Positions 25,395 through 34,556 are shown, counted from the stretch's first letter. The stretch: 64,000 nt of DNA from SG8-30 sp963695085 (GCA_963695085.1 CAVOFV010000001.1:248001-312000); one strand, 5' to 3'. Notes: generated from the letters alone by a model not told the origin. Translations and numbers: made by a program.

Positions 25395-25993
25395 GGCTCG
25401 CTGTCCCGGTCGACCTTGACCAGCCGCACGCGATCTTCGCGACGCACGGCGACCTGCCTGGCGACGTCCTGGGTCTTGAGACCCGGCCGGTGCCGCATCG
25501 TCAGCGTGATGGCCGCCACGATCGCCAGCAGCAGCACGGCGGCCGCCAGCTGGAACGGGAACACGTACTCCGTGTACAACACCGCGCCGATGGCCTCGGT
25601 GTTGCTGTAGCCCGGTGGCGTCGGCGCGATGGCGCCCGTCGCCGCCATCCCGAGCCGCCTGACCCACAGCACGTAGTACAGCTCGATGAGGATGATCAGC
25701 GTGATCAGCGCGCCGAGCGGCGCGTAGCGCGTGAAGCCCTCGCGCAGCTTTTCGATGTTGATGTCGAGCATCATCACGACGAACAGGAACAGCACCATGA
25801 CGGCACCGACATAGACGAGCACCAGCACGATGGCCAGGAACTCCGCCTCGATGAGCAGCCACAGCACCGCGCTGTTGAAGAAGCACAGCACCAGGAACAG
25901 CACCGAGTGCACGGGATTGCGCGCCAGGATCACGCCCAGCGCGGCGCCGACCAGCACGGCCGAGAAGGCATAGAACAGGATGCCCAGCTCCAC
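25391..25993 (-). CDS. nuoJ: NADH-quinone oxidoreductase subunit J
   Basis: 200 aa, with five membrane helices. Conserved NPVHSVLFLVLCFFNSAVLWLLI and the third helix AIVLVLVYVGAVMVLFLFVVMML, which contains the pi-bulge Tyr that rotates during complex I turnover. The charged C-terminal tail (about residues 165-200) faces the cytoplasm. Translation starts at GTG 25993 (family N-terminus MELGILFYAFSA). Overlaps nuoK by four bases (ATGA). Confidence 0.93.
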   Translation of the reverse strand: MELGILFYAFSAVLVGAALGVILARNPVHSVLFLVLCFFNSAVLWLLIEAEFLAIVLVLVYVGAVMVLFLFVVMMLDINIEKLREGFTRYAPLGALITLIILIELYYVLWVRRLGMAATGAIAPTPPGYSNTEAIGAVLYTEYVFPFQLAAAVLLLAIVAAITLTMRHRPGLKTQDVARQVAVRREDRVRLVKVDRDSEP

Positions 25994-26023
25994 GTCAGCT
26001 CCCCACTTGCCTGTCGCGCAGCT

Positions 26024-26512
26024 TCACTTGAAGCTCGCGTCGGCCGCCTTGTCGGCCGCGATCATCGCCTCATGGCGCTCGCCCACGGCGAGCAGCATGT
26101 CCTTGGTCATGATGTTCTCGCCGCGGTTCTCCATGTGGTACTCGTGGATGCGCGTCTCGACGATCGCGTCCACCGGGCAGGCCTCCTCGCAGAAGCCGCA
26201 GTAGATGCACTTGAACAGGTCGATGTCGTAGCGCGTGGTACGGCGCGTGCCGTCGTCCGCCACCGCCGAATCGATGGTGATGGCGAGCGCTGGGCACGCC
26301 GTCTCGCACAGCTTGCAGGCGATGCAGCGCTCCTGGCCGTTCGGGTAACGCCGCAGCGCGTGCAGGCCGCGGAAGCGGGGCGACTGCGGCGCCTTCTCCT
26401 CCGGGTAGCGGACCGTGACCTTGCGCGCGAACAGGTTCCTGATGGTCACCGACAGGCCGGCCAGCAGTTCGGTCAGGAAGAAGGTCTTGAACAGGGCGCG
26501 CAGTCTGTTCAT
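26024..26512 (-). CDS. nuoI: NADH-quinone oxidoreductase subunit I (2x[4Fe-4S])
   Basis: 162 aa, a peripheral-arm ferredoxin-like subunit carrying clusters N6a and N6b that pass electrons towards NuoB. Two complete motifs: CIACKLCETACP (Cys63, 66, 69, 73) and CIYCGFCEEACP (Cys102, 105, 108, 112). The amphipathic N-terminal helix (MNRLRALFKTFFLTELLAGL) rests on the membrane. Length is typical of the proteobacterial form. Six bases separate its ATG from the nuoH stop. Confidence 0.95.
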   Translation of the reverse strand: MNRLRALFKTFFLTELLAGLSVTIRNLFARKVTVRYPEEKAPQSPRFRGLHALRRYPNGQERCIACKLCETACPALAITIDSAVADDGTRRTTRYDIDLFKCIYCGFCEEACPVDAIVETRIHEYHMENRGENIMTKDMLLAVGERHEAMIAADKAADASFK

Positions 26513-26518
26513 GCCGGT

Positions 26519-27619
26519 CTACGCAGCCCAGGGGCCGACTCTGGCCCAGACCATGACGCCCTCGACGGCGATCCATACCAGCGTGATCGGGATCAGCACT
26601 TTCCAGCCGAGGCGCATGATCTGATCGTAGCGGTAGCGCGGGAACGTCGCGCGGATCCACAGGTAGATGAACAGGAACCCTCCCACCTTGAGGAACAGCC
26701 AGAAGAACGACGGCTGGGCGATCACCCACCCGTCCGGCACGTAGCCCTGGAATGGCGACAGCCAGCCGCCGAGGAACATGATCGCCGCCAGCGCGGAAAT
26801 GAGGATCATGTTCGCGTACTCGGGCAACGCGAACAGCGTCGCGAACGTCGCGCCGGAGTACTCCACGTGGAAGCCCGCCACCAGTTCCGACTCGCCTTCG
26901 GCCACGTCGAACGGCGCGCGGTTGGTCTCGGCGACGCCCGAAATGCAGTACACGAAGAACAGCGGCAGCAGCCAGAACCAGTGCCACGACGCGACCCCCG
27001 CGAGGGTGACGGCCTGCGTCGCCGGCGCCAGCTGCGAGCGCACGATGTCGCCCAGGTTGAGGCTGCCGGCGGCCATCAGCACACCCACCAGCGCGAAGCC
27101 CATGGCGATCTCGTAGGCGACCATCTGTGCGGCCGAGCGCATGGCGCCGAGGAAGGCGTACTTCGAGTTTGCGGCCCAGCCGGCCAGGATCACGCCGTAC
27201 ACGCCGATCGAGGTCAGCGCCAGCACGAACAGCAGCCCGGCATTGATGTCGGCGAGCACGAACTCCGGCGAGAACGGGATCACGGCCCAGGCCGCCAGTG
27301 CGGGCACCAGCACCAGCAGCGGCGCGATCAGGAACAGCTTCCTGTCCGCGTTGGCCGGAATGATGATTTCCTTGAGCAGCAGCTTGAGGACGTCGGCAAA
27401 GGGCTGGGCGATGCCGCGCAGGAACGGCAGCTTGAAGAAGGTCACGCGATTGGGCCCCATGCGCAGCTGCATGTAGCCGATAATCTTTCGTTCGGCGAGC
27501 GTGACGAACGCGACGCACAGCATGACCGCGATCATCACGCCCAGCGCCGCGCCGATGTTCACGATCACGGCCTGCGTCGTGCCGGACAGGGTCGACCACA
27601 GGTTTGTCAGGGCCTCCAT
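26519..27619 (-). CDS. nuoH: NADH-quinone oxidoreductase subunit H
   Basis: 366 aa, the membrane subunit forming the floor of the quinone-binding chamber (eight helices). Conserved loops are present: AERKIIGYMQLRMGPNRV after helix 1, the acidic ETNRAPFDVAEGESELVAGFHVEYSG loop, and FLFIYLWIRATFPRYRYDQIM near the end. ATG 27619 is chosen because the family begins with a short periplasmic stretch before the first helix. The open frame to 27943 is shadow sequence of nuoG. The next gene, nuoI, follows after 6 bases. Confidence 0.95.
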   Translation of the reverse strand: MEALTNLWSTLSGTTQAVIVNIGAALGVMIAVMLCVAFVTLAERKIIGYMQLRMGPNRVTFFKLPFLRGIAQPFADVLKLLLKEIIIPANADRKLFLIAPLLVLVPALAAWAVIPFSPEFVLADINAGLLFVLALTSIGVYGVILAGWAANSKYAFLGAMRSAAQMVAYEIAMGFALVGVLMAAGSLNLGDIVRSQLAPATQAVTLAGVASWHWFWLLPLFFVYCISGVAETNRAPFDVAEGESELVAGFHVEYSGATFATLFALPEYANMILISALAAIMFLGGWLSPFQGYVPDGWVIAQPSFFWLFLKVGGFLFIYLWIRATFPRYRYDQIMRLGWKVLIPITLVWIAVEGVMVWARVGPWAA

Positions 27620-27627
27620 GTGTGCGG

Positions 27628-29811
27628 CTACGCCCCCGCTTCCCGCGCCATTGGCCGTCCGCCCCGTGCCAGCGCCGTATGCTGCAGCGAGCTGGCGCGC
27701 CGCACGATGGCGTCCACTGCGTAGATGCCGACGTCCACGCCCGTCGCCTCGGGCGCTGGGCCGAGGTCGGCGGCCGCGACGACCGGCGCGGCCACGCCGA
27801 GCGCGCGCAGTTCGTCGCGGACCTGTTCGCTCGACTCGTAGTCGAAACCCGCGACCCCGAACAGGTTGCCCAGCACCCGCAGGATCTTCCAGCCAGGCCG
27901 CGCCGCTCCCAGCGGTGCGATGCACCCGGCATGGCTCTGCCACCTTCCCTCGACGTTGACGTAGGTACCCGACGTCTCGGCGAAGGTGCCCGTCGGCAGC
28001 AGGACGTGGGCGTAGTACTTCATGGCCTCGGTCGCGTACGGCGTCACGGCGACTACGCAGCGTGCCTGTGACAGCGCCCGCACGGCATGCGGCACGGCGG
28101 TGTCGAACTCCGGTTCGATGCCGCCGAACAGCAGGTAGCCCGCCAGCGGCTGTTCCAGCATGCGCCGCGCATCCAGTCCCGGCGCGGCGACCGGCCGGCC
28201 GCCCGCCTCGCGGTGCGGGACCGCGCCGGCGAGGGCCGCGCCCACGGCATTGCCGCCGTCAGGCAGCCATGCCAGCGTCGCACCGGTCAGTTCGGCCAGC
28301 GCCCTGGCCGCTGCACGCAGTTCGGCAAAGGCCGGGTGACGGAACGCTGACCCGCCGAGCAATACCGCCCGCCGTCCTGCGCCGGCGAGCGAGCGCACGA
28401 CCTGCAGGTGCGCCTCGGTCACCCGTGCACCCGCCGTCAGCACGGTGAACCCGGCCGGCGGGTCGCGGCCGGCGTCTCGTGCGGCCGCCGCCAGCAGCCC
28501 CGCCAGCTCGCTCGTCAACTGCGCCGCAGGCGCGACCAGGTCGACCTCCACGGGGAAGTGGACGTCGGCCGGCTCGCAGCCGAGGAAACTCACGCGCGCC
28601 CGGTTGGCAATGGCCGCGGTCCGCACGCGGTGCGCGAGGATCGGCGCCTCGTGGCGCAAGCGGCTGCCGACCACCAGCAGCGCATCGAGACTTCCAACTT
28701 CGGCCAGGCTCATGCCCAGCCCCGGGTAGGGCGGATCGTACTGCTGGCCGCGGAAATCCGTTTGGCGCAGGCGGGAATCGACGTTGCCGCAGCCCACGCC
28801 GCGCGCCAGCCGCCCCAGCAGGTAAAGCTCCTCGGTGGTGGCGTTGGGCGATCCGAGGACGCCGACCGCGCCGGCGCCATCGCCCCGGACCACGTCCTGC
28901 AGGCCCGCGACGGCCGCCGTCAGCGCCGTCTGCCAGTCCACCTCGCGCCAGCTGCCGCCCGATTTCACCATCGGTGCGGCGAGGCGGTCGGGCGCGTAGA
29001 TGCCCTCGAAGGAGAAGCGGTCGCGGTCGGCGAGCCAGGTCTCGTTCACCGCTTCGTTCTGTCGCGGCACGACGCGCATCAGCCGGCCGCGCAATACGTG
29101 CGCGTACAGGTTGCTGCCGACCGGGTCATGCGGCGACACCAGCGCGTGCTGCGTCATCTCCCATGAACGGCCGCGGTGCCGGAACGGCTTCGAGTTGAGC
29201 GCGCCGACCGGGCACAGGTCGATGACATTGCCCGACAACTCGTGGTCCACGCTGCGTTCGATCCACGTGCCGATCTGCATGTCCTCGCCGCGCCCGGTCG
29301 TGCCGAGTTCCTGCAGGCCGGCGATCTCCGCGGTGAACCGCACGCAGCGCGTGCAGTGAATGCAGCGCGTCATGTCGGTCGAGATCAGCGGCCCCAGGTC
29401 CCTGTCGGCCACGACCCTCTTGCGTTCGGTAAAGCGCGACACCGAACTGCCGAAGCCCTGCGCCAGGTCCTGCAATTCGCACTCGCCGCCCTGGTCGCAG
29501 ATCGGGCAGTCGAGCGGATGGTTGATCAGCAGGAATTCCATGGTCGCCTTCTGCGCCGCGATGGCCCGCGGCGAGCGCGTGAATGCCTTCATGCCCTCGG
29601 CCACGGGCGTTGCGCAGGCCGGCAGCGGCTTGGGCGCCTTCTCGACCTCGACCAGGCACATGCGGCAATTGGCCGCCACCGACAGTTTCTCGTGGTAGCA
29701 GAAGCGAGGGATGTAGATGCCGGCGGCGTCCGTGACCTGCATCAGCATCTGGCCCTTGCGCGCCTTGAGCGCGCGGCCATCGACCTCGATGTTGAGCAGG
29801 TCTTCGCTCAT
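27628..29811 (-). CDS. nuoG: NADH-quinone oxidoreductase subunit G
   Basis: 727 aa, the largest peripheral-arm subunit. Order: an N-terminal [2Fe-2S] ferredoxin domain (Cys38, Cys49, Cys52, Cys66), the His/Cys ligands of N5 (HPLDCPICDQGGEC, about residues 97-110), the N4 motif CIHCTRC with a later Cys in VIDLCPVGAL, then a molybdopterin-oxidoreductase-like domain (from about 220) that has lost cofactor binding in this family. It channels electrons from NuoF/E to NuoI. The extra N7 cluster Cys motif was not evident. Its ATG overlaps the nuoF stop (ATGA). Confidence 0.95.
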   Translation of the reverse strand: MSEDLLNIEVDGRALKARKGQMLMQVTDAAGIYIPRFCYHEKLSVAANCRMCLVEVEKAPKPLPACATPVAEGMKAFTRSPRAIAAQKATMEFLLINHPLDCPICDQGGECELQDLAQGFGSSVSRFTERKRVVADRDLGPLISTDMTRCIHCTRCVRFTAEIAGLQELGTTGRGEDMQIGTWIERSVDHELSGNVIDLCPVGALNSKPFRHRGRSWEMTQHALVSPHDPVGSNLYAHVLRGRLMRVVPRQNEAVNETWLADRDRFSFEGIYAPDRLAAPMVKSGGSWREVDWQTALTAAVAGLQDVVRGDGAGAVGVLGSPNATTEELYLLGRLARGVGCGNVDSRLRQTDFRGQQYDPPYPGLGMSLAEVGSLDALLVVGSRLRHEAPILAHRVRTAAIANRARVSFLGCEPADVHFPVEVDLVAPAAQLTSELAGLLAAAARDAGRDPPAGFTVLTAGARVTEAHLQVVRSLAGAGRRAVLLGGSAFRHPAFAELRAAARALAELTGATLAWLPDGGNAVGAALAGAVPHREAGGRPVAAPGLDARRMLEQPLAGYLLFGGIEPEFDTAVPHAVRALSQARCVVAVTPYATEAMKYYAHVLLPTGTFAETSGTYVNVEGRWQSHAGCIAPLGAARPGWKILRVLGNLFGVAGFDYESSEQVRDELRALGVAAPVVAAADLGPAPEATGVDVGIYAVDAIVRRASSLQHTALARGGRPMAREAGA

Positions 29812-31112
29812 GCCGCGTCCGCCGCCCGCGCTTCGACGAGGCTGCGCCCGCCGTTGGCGACCATGTATTCGAACTCGTGCCGGAAGTGCTTGATGAAACT
29901 CTGCACCGGCCAGGCCGCCGCGTCACCGAACGCGCAGATCGTGTGGCCTTCGATCTGGTTGGCGATGCCGACCAGCAGATCGAGATCCTCGCGCCGCCCC
30001 TGCCCGTCCAGGATCCGCTTGACGACACGGTTCATCCAGCCGGTGCCCTCGCGACACGGCGTGCACTGGCCGCAGGATTCGGCCTTGTAGAAGCGCGTGA
30101 TGCGCTCGAGCATCCGCACCATGCAGGTCGTTTCGTCCATGACGATGACTGCCGCGGAGCCGAGCGCAGAGCCGGCGCGGCGCAAGGTGTCGTAGTCCAT
30201 GGCGCAGTCCATGATGACCTCGGCGGGCATCACCGGCACCGAGGAACCGCCGGGAATCACCGCCTTCAGCTTGCGCCCGCCGCGCACGCCGCCAGCGATC
30301 GCGAGCAGCTCCGTGAAGGGGATCCCCAGCGGCAACTCGTAGTTGCCGGGGCGTTCCACATGCCCCGATACCGAGAAGATGACCGTGCCGCCCGCCGTGG
30401 CGGTGCCGAGTCCCGCAAACCACTGCGCGCCCTTGCGCATGATCGCAGGGACGCTGGCGAAGGTCTGCGCGTTGTTGATGGTCGTGGGCCGGCCGTACAG
30501 GCCGTAGTTGGCCGGGAACGGCGGCTTGAAGCGCGGCTTGCCCTGCTTGCCCTCGAGCGACTCGAGCAGCGCGGTCTCCTCGCCGCAGATGTAGGCGCCG
30601 GCGCCGACGAAGCTGTGCAGTTCGAAGTCCACGCCCGAGCCCAGGATGTCGGTGCCGAGCAGGCCGGCCGCGCGGGCCTCGTCGAGCGCGGCTTCGAAGC
30701 GCGGCACCGGCTCGGCGAGGAACTCGCCGCGGATGTAGTTGTAGCCGACGGTCGCGTCCATCGCGTAACCGCCGATGGCCATGCCCTCGATCAGCGCGTG
30801 CGGGTTGTAGCGCAGGATGTCGCGGTCGTGGCAGGTGCCCGGCTCGCTCTCGTCGGAATTGCAGACGACGTACTTCTGCCCCGGGGCGCCGCGCGGCATG
30901 AAACTCCACTTCAGGCCGGTCGGAAAGCCGGCCCCGCCGCGGCCGCGCAGTCCGGAGGCCTTGATCTCCTCGATGATGCGTTCGCGCGGTGGCTTGTCGC
31001 GCAGGATCTGCTCCCACGCCTGGTAGCCTCCCGTCTCGCGGTACACGGGCAGCGTCCAGCTGCGCTCGCGGCCGAGCGGCTCGAAGACCACCTGGTTCAG
31101 CGTCCAGGCCAT
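29808..31112 (-). CDS. nuoF: NADH-quinone oxidoreductase subunit F (NADH/FMN site)
   Basis: 434 aa. This subunit oxidises NADH through FMN and holds cluster N3. Visible motifs: Gly-rich FMN/NADH site GLRGRGGAGFPTGLKW (about residues 53-68), VCNSDESEPGTCHDRDI, GAGAYICGEETALLESLEG, and the N3 ligands ESCGQCTPCREGTGW near residue 355 plus a later Cys near the end (HTICAFGDAAAWP). Length is normal. Four-base overlap with nuoG. Confidence 0.96.
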   Translation of the reverse strand: MAWTLNQVVFEPLGRERSWTLPVYRETGGYQAWEQILRDKPPRERIIEEIKASGLRGRGGAGFPTGLKWSFMPRGAPGQKYVVCNSDESEPGTCHDRDILRYNPHALIEGMAIGGYAMDATVGYNYIRGEFLAEPVPRFEAALDEARAAGLLGTDILGSGVDFELHSFVGAGAYICGEETALLESLEGKQGKPRFKPPFPANYGLYGRPTTINNAQTFASVPAIMRKGAQWFAGLGTATAGGTVIFSVSGHVERPGNYELPLGIPFTELLAIAGGVRGGRKLKAVIPGGSSVPVMPAEVIMDCAMDYDTLRRAGSALGSAAVIVMDETTCMVRMLERITRFYKAESCGQCTPCREGTGWMNRVVKRILDGQGRREDLDLLVGIANQIEGHTICAFGDAAAWPVQSFIKHFRHEFEYMVANGGRSLVEARAADAA

Positions 31113-31116
31113 GGCG

Positions 31117-31623
31117 TTACTTGACCTCGTCCAGGATCTTCACCGCCGTCTCCGGGGTCAGGTTCTCGTGGTAGACGTGATCCACCATCATCATCGGCGC
31201 GTTGTTGCAGGCCGCCAGGCACTCTTCCTCCCGCTTCAGGTAGAACCTGCCGTCCGGCGAGCTCTCGCCGAGCCGGGTCCCGAGGTGGCGCTCGACTGCC
31301 TCGACAAGCTGGTCGGACCCGCGCAGCATGCAGCTGACGTTGGTGCAGATGGAGACGTGCACGCGGCCGACCGGGCGCGTTTCGAACATCGAGTAGAAGC
31401 TGGCGGCCTCGTAGACCTGGATGGGCGTCAGCCCGAGGTAGGCGGCGACCGCGTCCATCAATTCCGTGGACAGGAAGCCCTCGTTCTGGTGCTGCGCGGC
31501 ATGCAGCGCGGCAAGGATGGCCGAGCGGCGGTGTTCCGCCGGGAATTTCGCCAACCAGCGGTCGATCTCGGCGCGCGTGCGCTGGGACAGCAGCGACACG
31601 GATTCGTCGGCGGGAGTAGTCAC
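31117..31623 (-). CDS. nuoE: NADH-quinone oxidoreductase subunit E ([2Fe-2S])
   Basis: 168 aa, a thioredoxin-fold subunit with cluster N1a. Ligands Cys93 and Cys98 (ICTNVSCML) and Cys135 and Cys139 (ECLAACNNAP) are all present. The start is GTG 31623, overlapping the nuoD TGA (GTGA), with a GGGGAGG Shine-Dalgarno upstream. The frame is open to 31785, but that extension is shadow sequence of nuoD. It pairs with NuoF in the NADH dehydrogenase module. Confidence 0.93.
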   Translation of the reverse strand: MTTPADESVSLLSQRTRAEIDRWLAKFPAEHRRSAILAALHAAQHQNEGFLSTELMDAVAAYLGLTPIQVYEAASFYSMFETRPVGRVHVSICTNVSCMLRGSDQLVEAVERHLGTRLGESSPDGRFYLKREEECLAACNNAPMMMVDHVYHENLTPETAVKILDEVK

Positions 31624-32873
31624 CGGTCCACCTCCCCGAATACGATGTCCATCGTGCCGATGATGGCGACCACGTCGGCGAGCATGTGGCCCCGCACCAT
31701 TTCGTCCATGGCCGCCAGGTGCGCGAAGCCCGGCGCGCGGCACTTCAGCCGGTAGGGCTTGTTGGCGCCGTCGGATACCAGCCACACGCCAAACTCGCCC
31801 TTGGGCGCCTCGACCGCCGCGTAGGTCTCGCCCTGCGGCACGCAGTAGCCCTCGGTGAACAGCTTGAAATGATGGATCAGGGCTTCCATGTCACCCTTCA
31901 TCTCCGCGCGGCGCGGCGGGCTGACCTTGTGGTCGGCGAGCGTGACCGGACCGGGGTTGGCGCGCAGCCACTCGACGCACTGACGGATGATGTGGTTGGA
32001 CTGACGCAGTTCCTCGATACGCACCAGGTAGCGGTCATAGCAGTCGCCGCTGGCGCCGACCGGGATGTCGAATTCGATCTGGTCGTAGATCTCGTACGGC
32101 TGCTTGCGCCGCAGGTCCCACGCGACGCCCGAGCCGCGCAGCATCGGGCCGCTGAAGCCGAGCGCCAGGGCCCGCTCCCGCGTCACCACACCGATGCCCA
32201 CCGTGCGCTGCTTCCAGATGCGGTTGTCGGTCAGCAGCGTCTCGTATTCGTCCACACAGGCGGGGAAGCGCTCGGTGAAATCCCAGATGAAGTCCAGCAG
32301 CGAGCCGGAGCGCCGCTGGTTGAGGCGCTCCAGGTCCTTGGCGCTGCGCCAGCGTGACGGCTGGTACTGCGGCATCGTGTCCGGCAGGTCGCGGTACACG
32401 CCGCCCGGCCGGTAATAGGTTGCATGCATGCGCGTGCCCGAGACCGCCTCGTAGCAGTCCATCAGGTCCTCGCGTTCGCGGAAGGCGTACAGGAACACCG
32501 TCATGGCGCCGATGTCGAGGCCGTGCGCGCCGAGCCACATCAGGTGATTGAGGATGCGCGTGATCTCGTCGAACATGACGCGGATGTACTGCGCCCGCAG
32601 CGGCGGCTGGATGCCCAGCAGCCGCTCGATGGCCATCACGTAGGCGTGCTCGTTGCACATCATCGACACGTAATCGAGCCGGTCCATGTAGCCGATGGAC
32701 TGGTTGAACGACTTGGTCTCGGCCAGCTTCTCGGTGGCGCGGTGCAGCAAGCCGATGTGCGGGTCGGCCTTCTCGATGATCTCGCCGTCCATTTCCAGCA
32801 CCAGGCGCAGCACGCCGTGCGCGGCCGGGTGCTGCGGGCCGAAGTTCATCGTGAAGCTGCGGATGTCAGCCAC
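31620..32873 (-). CDS. nuoD: NADH-quinone oxidoreductase subunit D (quinone site)
   Basis: 417 aa, the 49-kDa-type subunit that forms the quinone-reduction site with NuoB and NuoH. Conserved NFGPQHPAAHG (quinone-site His) near residue 10, HRATEKLAETKSFNQSIGYMDRLDYV, and RMHATYYRPGGV. The C-terminus IIGTMDIVFGEVDR is the family signature. The start chosen is GTG 32873 (VADIRSFTMNFGPQ), which gives the typical 417 residues and overlaps the nuoC stop by 8 bases. An upstream in-frame start at 32918 would add 15 atypical residues. Confidence 0.93.
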   Translation of the reverse strand: MADIRSFTMNFGPQHPAAHGVLRLVLEMDGEIIEKADPHIGLLHRATEKLAETKSFNQSIGYMDRLDYVSMMCNEHAYVMAIERLLGIQPPLRAQYIRVMFDEITRILNHLMWLGAHGLDIGAMTVFLYAFREREDLMDCYEAVSGTRMHATYYRPGGVYRDLPDTMPQYQPSRWRSAKDLERLNQRRSGSLLDFIWDFTERFPACVDEYETLLTDNRIWKQRTVGIGVVTRERALALGFSGPMLRGSGVAWDLRRKQPYEIYDQIEFDIPVGASGDCYDRYLVRIEELRQSNHIIRQCVEWLRANPGPVTLADHKVSPPRRAEMKGDMEALIHHFKLFTEGYCVPQGETYAAVEAPKGEFGVWLVSDGANKPYRLKCRAPGFAHLAAMDEMVRGHMLADVVAIIGTMDIVFGEVDR

Positions 32874-33561
32874 GGTCCGGCGCGTCCCTGAGCGCCTCGT
32901 CGTACCGGTTGTCGTCACGGATCACCTTGGGCACGAGGACCCGCGGTTCGATGCTGACCGGCTCGTAGATCACGCGGCCCAGCTCCGGGTCGTAGCGCAT
33001 CTCGACGTTGCCGCTCAGCGGGAAGTCCTTGCGGAACGGGTGGCCCACGAACCCGTAGTCGGTGAGGATGCGGCGCAGGTCGGGGTGGCCGCGGAACAGG
33101 ATCCCGAACAGGTCGAACGCCTCGCGCTCGAACCAGTTGGCCGAGGGCCATATCTCATTCACCGACTCGAGCATGGGCGGCTCGTCGCCGACGCAGGAAC
33201 AGCGCAGCCGCACCCGCCAGTTCCTGGACACCGACAGCAAGTGATAGGTGACCGCGAAGCGCGGTCGGTCGGCCGGCGCCGCCGCGTCCGCCGCGTGGCG
33301 TTCGACGCCGCGGCTGAAGCCCGTGGTCGTGGCCTCGCGTGTCGCCCAGTCGTCGCGCCCGTGGTGCAGGTAATCGATGCCCGCCAGGTCCATGAGCTGC
33401 TCGAAGGCCAGCTCCGGCGCGTCACGCAGTTCCCGGCACACGCCCGGCAGCTGCGCGGGCGCCACGGCCAGCGTGAGTTCGTCTGCCAGCGACGGCAGAC
33501 GCCGCACGCGGGTCCCGAAATGGACCTTGATCGCTTCGGCCAGGGTCTCGATCCTGCTCAT
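32866..33561 (-). CDS. nuoC: NADH-quinone oxidoreductase subunit C
   Basis: 231 aa, the 30-kDa-type peripheral subunit that stabilises the NuoB-NuoD junction. The family signature SANWFEREAFDLFGILFRGHPDLRRILTDYGFVGHPFRKDFP is intact (about residues 138-182). The N-terminal domain (ELAFEQLMDLAGIDYL) is normal. A stretch rich in Ala/Asp/Pro near 85-98 is an insertion compared with short homologues. NuoC is a separate gene, not fused to NuoD as in E. coli. It starts at ATG 33561, 7 bases after nuoB. Confidence 0.95.
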   Translation of the reverse strand: MSRIETLAEAIKVHFGTRVRRLPSLADELTLAVAPAQLPGVCRELRDAPELAFEQLMDLAGIDYLHHGRDDWATREATTTGFSRGVERHAADAAAPADRPRFAVTYHLLSVSRNWRVRLRCSCVGDEPPMLESVNEIWPSANWFEREAFDLFGILFRGHPDLRRILTDYGFVGHPFRKDFPLSGNVEMRYDPELGRVIYEPVSIEPRVLVPKVIRDDNRYDEALRDAPDRG

Positions 33562-33568
33562 CGGTGCT

Positions 33569-34057
33569 TCACCGGGCGATGGTGCTCGTGCGCCGGATCT
33601 TGTTCTGCAGCTGCAGGATCCCGTAGATCAGCGCCTCGGCGGTCGGCGGGCAGCCGGGCACATAGATGTCCACCGGTACGATGCGATCGCAGCCGCGCAC
33701 CACCGAATACGAGTAGTGGTAATAGCCGCCGCCGTTGGCGCAGGAGCCCATGGAGATGACCCAGCGTGGCTCGGCCATCTGGTCATAGACCCTGCGCAGC
33801 GCCGGGGCCATCTTGTTGACCAGCGTGCCGGCCACGATCATCACGTCGGCCTGCCGCGGGCTCGCCCGGAACACCACGCCGAAGCGATCGAGGTCATAGC
33901 GCGCCGCACCGGCATGCATCATCTCGACGGCACAGCAGGCCAGGCCGAACGTCACCGGCCACAGCGAGCCAGTGCGCGCCCAGTTCATGAGCGCGTCGAT
34001 CGATGTGACGAGGTAGCCGCGCCCGCCCAATGCCTGCTGTTCGGGGCTCAATCCCAT
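33569..34057 (-). CDS. nuoB: NADH-quinone oxidoreductase subunit B (cluster N2)
   Basis: 162 aa, the subunit that carries the terminal [4Fe-4S] cluster N2 next to the quinone site. All ligands are visible: the tandem Cys41-Cys42 in FGLACCAVEMM, Cys106 in SMGSCANGGGYYHYSY, and Cys136 in VPGCPPTAEAL. ATG 34057 overlaps the nuoA end by 10 bases and matches the usual N-terminus. The longer upstream frame is the shadow of nuoA. Confidence 0.96.
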   Translation of the reverse strand: MGLSPEQQALGGRGYLVTSIDALMNWARTGSLWPVTFGLACCAVEMMHAGAARYDLDRFGVVFRASPRQADVMIVAGTLVNKMAPALRRVYDQMAEPRWVISMGSCANGGGYYHYSYSVVRGCDRIVPVDIYVPGCPPTAEALIYGILQLQNKIRRTSTIAR

Positions 34058-34404
34058 TCGAGGGCGCCCTTCTTCCACTCGTAGACGAACCCGACCACCA
34101 GCACCGTCAGGAAGACGGCCATGGACAACAGGCCGAAGCCGCCGATCGAGTCGAGCGACACTGCCCAGGGGAAGAGGAATGCAATCTCCAGGTCGAAGAT
34201 GATGAACAGGATGGCGACCAGGTAGTAGCGCACGTCGAAGCGCATGCGCGTGTCCTCGAAAGCCTCGAAACCACACTCGTAGGGCGACAGTTTCTCGGCG
34301 TCCGGGCGGTGCGGGCCGAGCAGGAAGCCGAGCACGATCAGCGCCGCGCCGAGTACCCCCGCGACGGCCAGGAAGATCATGATCGGCAGGTAGTTCTCAA
34401 GCAC
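34048..34404 (-). CDS. nuoA: NADH-quinone oxidoreductase subunit A
   Basis: 118 aa, with three membrane helices, first gene of the operon. Conserved SPYECGFEAFEDTRMRFDVRYYLVAILFIIFDLEIAFLFPWA (about residues 40-82), the loop exposed when the quinone site opens. The start chosen is GTG 34404 (VLENYLPIMIFLAV), which matches family N-termini and has a GAGGGGG Shine-Dalgarno at about 5 bases. An ATG at 34446 is in frame but lies inside the predicted -10 box of the nuo promoter, so it would be upstream of the transcript start. Confidence 0.9.
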   Translation of the reverse strand: MLENYLPIMIFLAVAGVLGAALIVLGFLLGPHRPDAEKLSPYECGFEAFEDTRMRFDVRYYLVAILFIIFDLEIAFLFPWAVSLDSIGGFGLLSMAVFLTVLVVGFVYEWKKGALEWD

Positions 34405-34444
34405 GCGGACCCCCTCACGCGACGCCGCCTCACGATGGAAGGTC

Positions 34445-34474
34445 ATTGTAGCCGCCGCCCGCGCGGGCCGTCAC
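34445..34474 (-). promoter_or_regulatory. predicted sigma-70 promoter of the nuo operon
   Basis: On the minus strand GTGACG, 18 bases, then TACAAT: 4 of 6 and 5 of 6 matches to the -35 and -10 consensus. The start of transcription would be near 34438, about 33 bases before the nuoA GTG. It lies just downstream of the terminator that closes the secG/tRNA-Leu unit. Confidence 0.55.
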
Positions 34475-34556
34475 CCGGAAGCAGGGCGTCGGGCCGGACG
34501 GTCCGACCGCCGCTTCGACCTGCATCCGGACAGGTCGCGGGCGGTGTCCCGGCAAG

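Noticed and set aside
25490..27724. 744-codon plus-strand open frame opposite nuoJ-I-H
   Set aside because: It spans three well-identified minus-strand genes and has antisense composition. Its length is a consequence of G+C bias.
34405..34446. ATG 34446 as the nuoA start
   Set aside because: It falls within the predicted -10 element and lengthens the protein beyond family N-termini; GTG 34404 has a better ribosome site.
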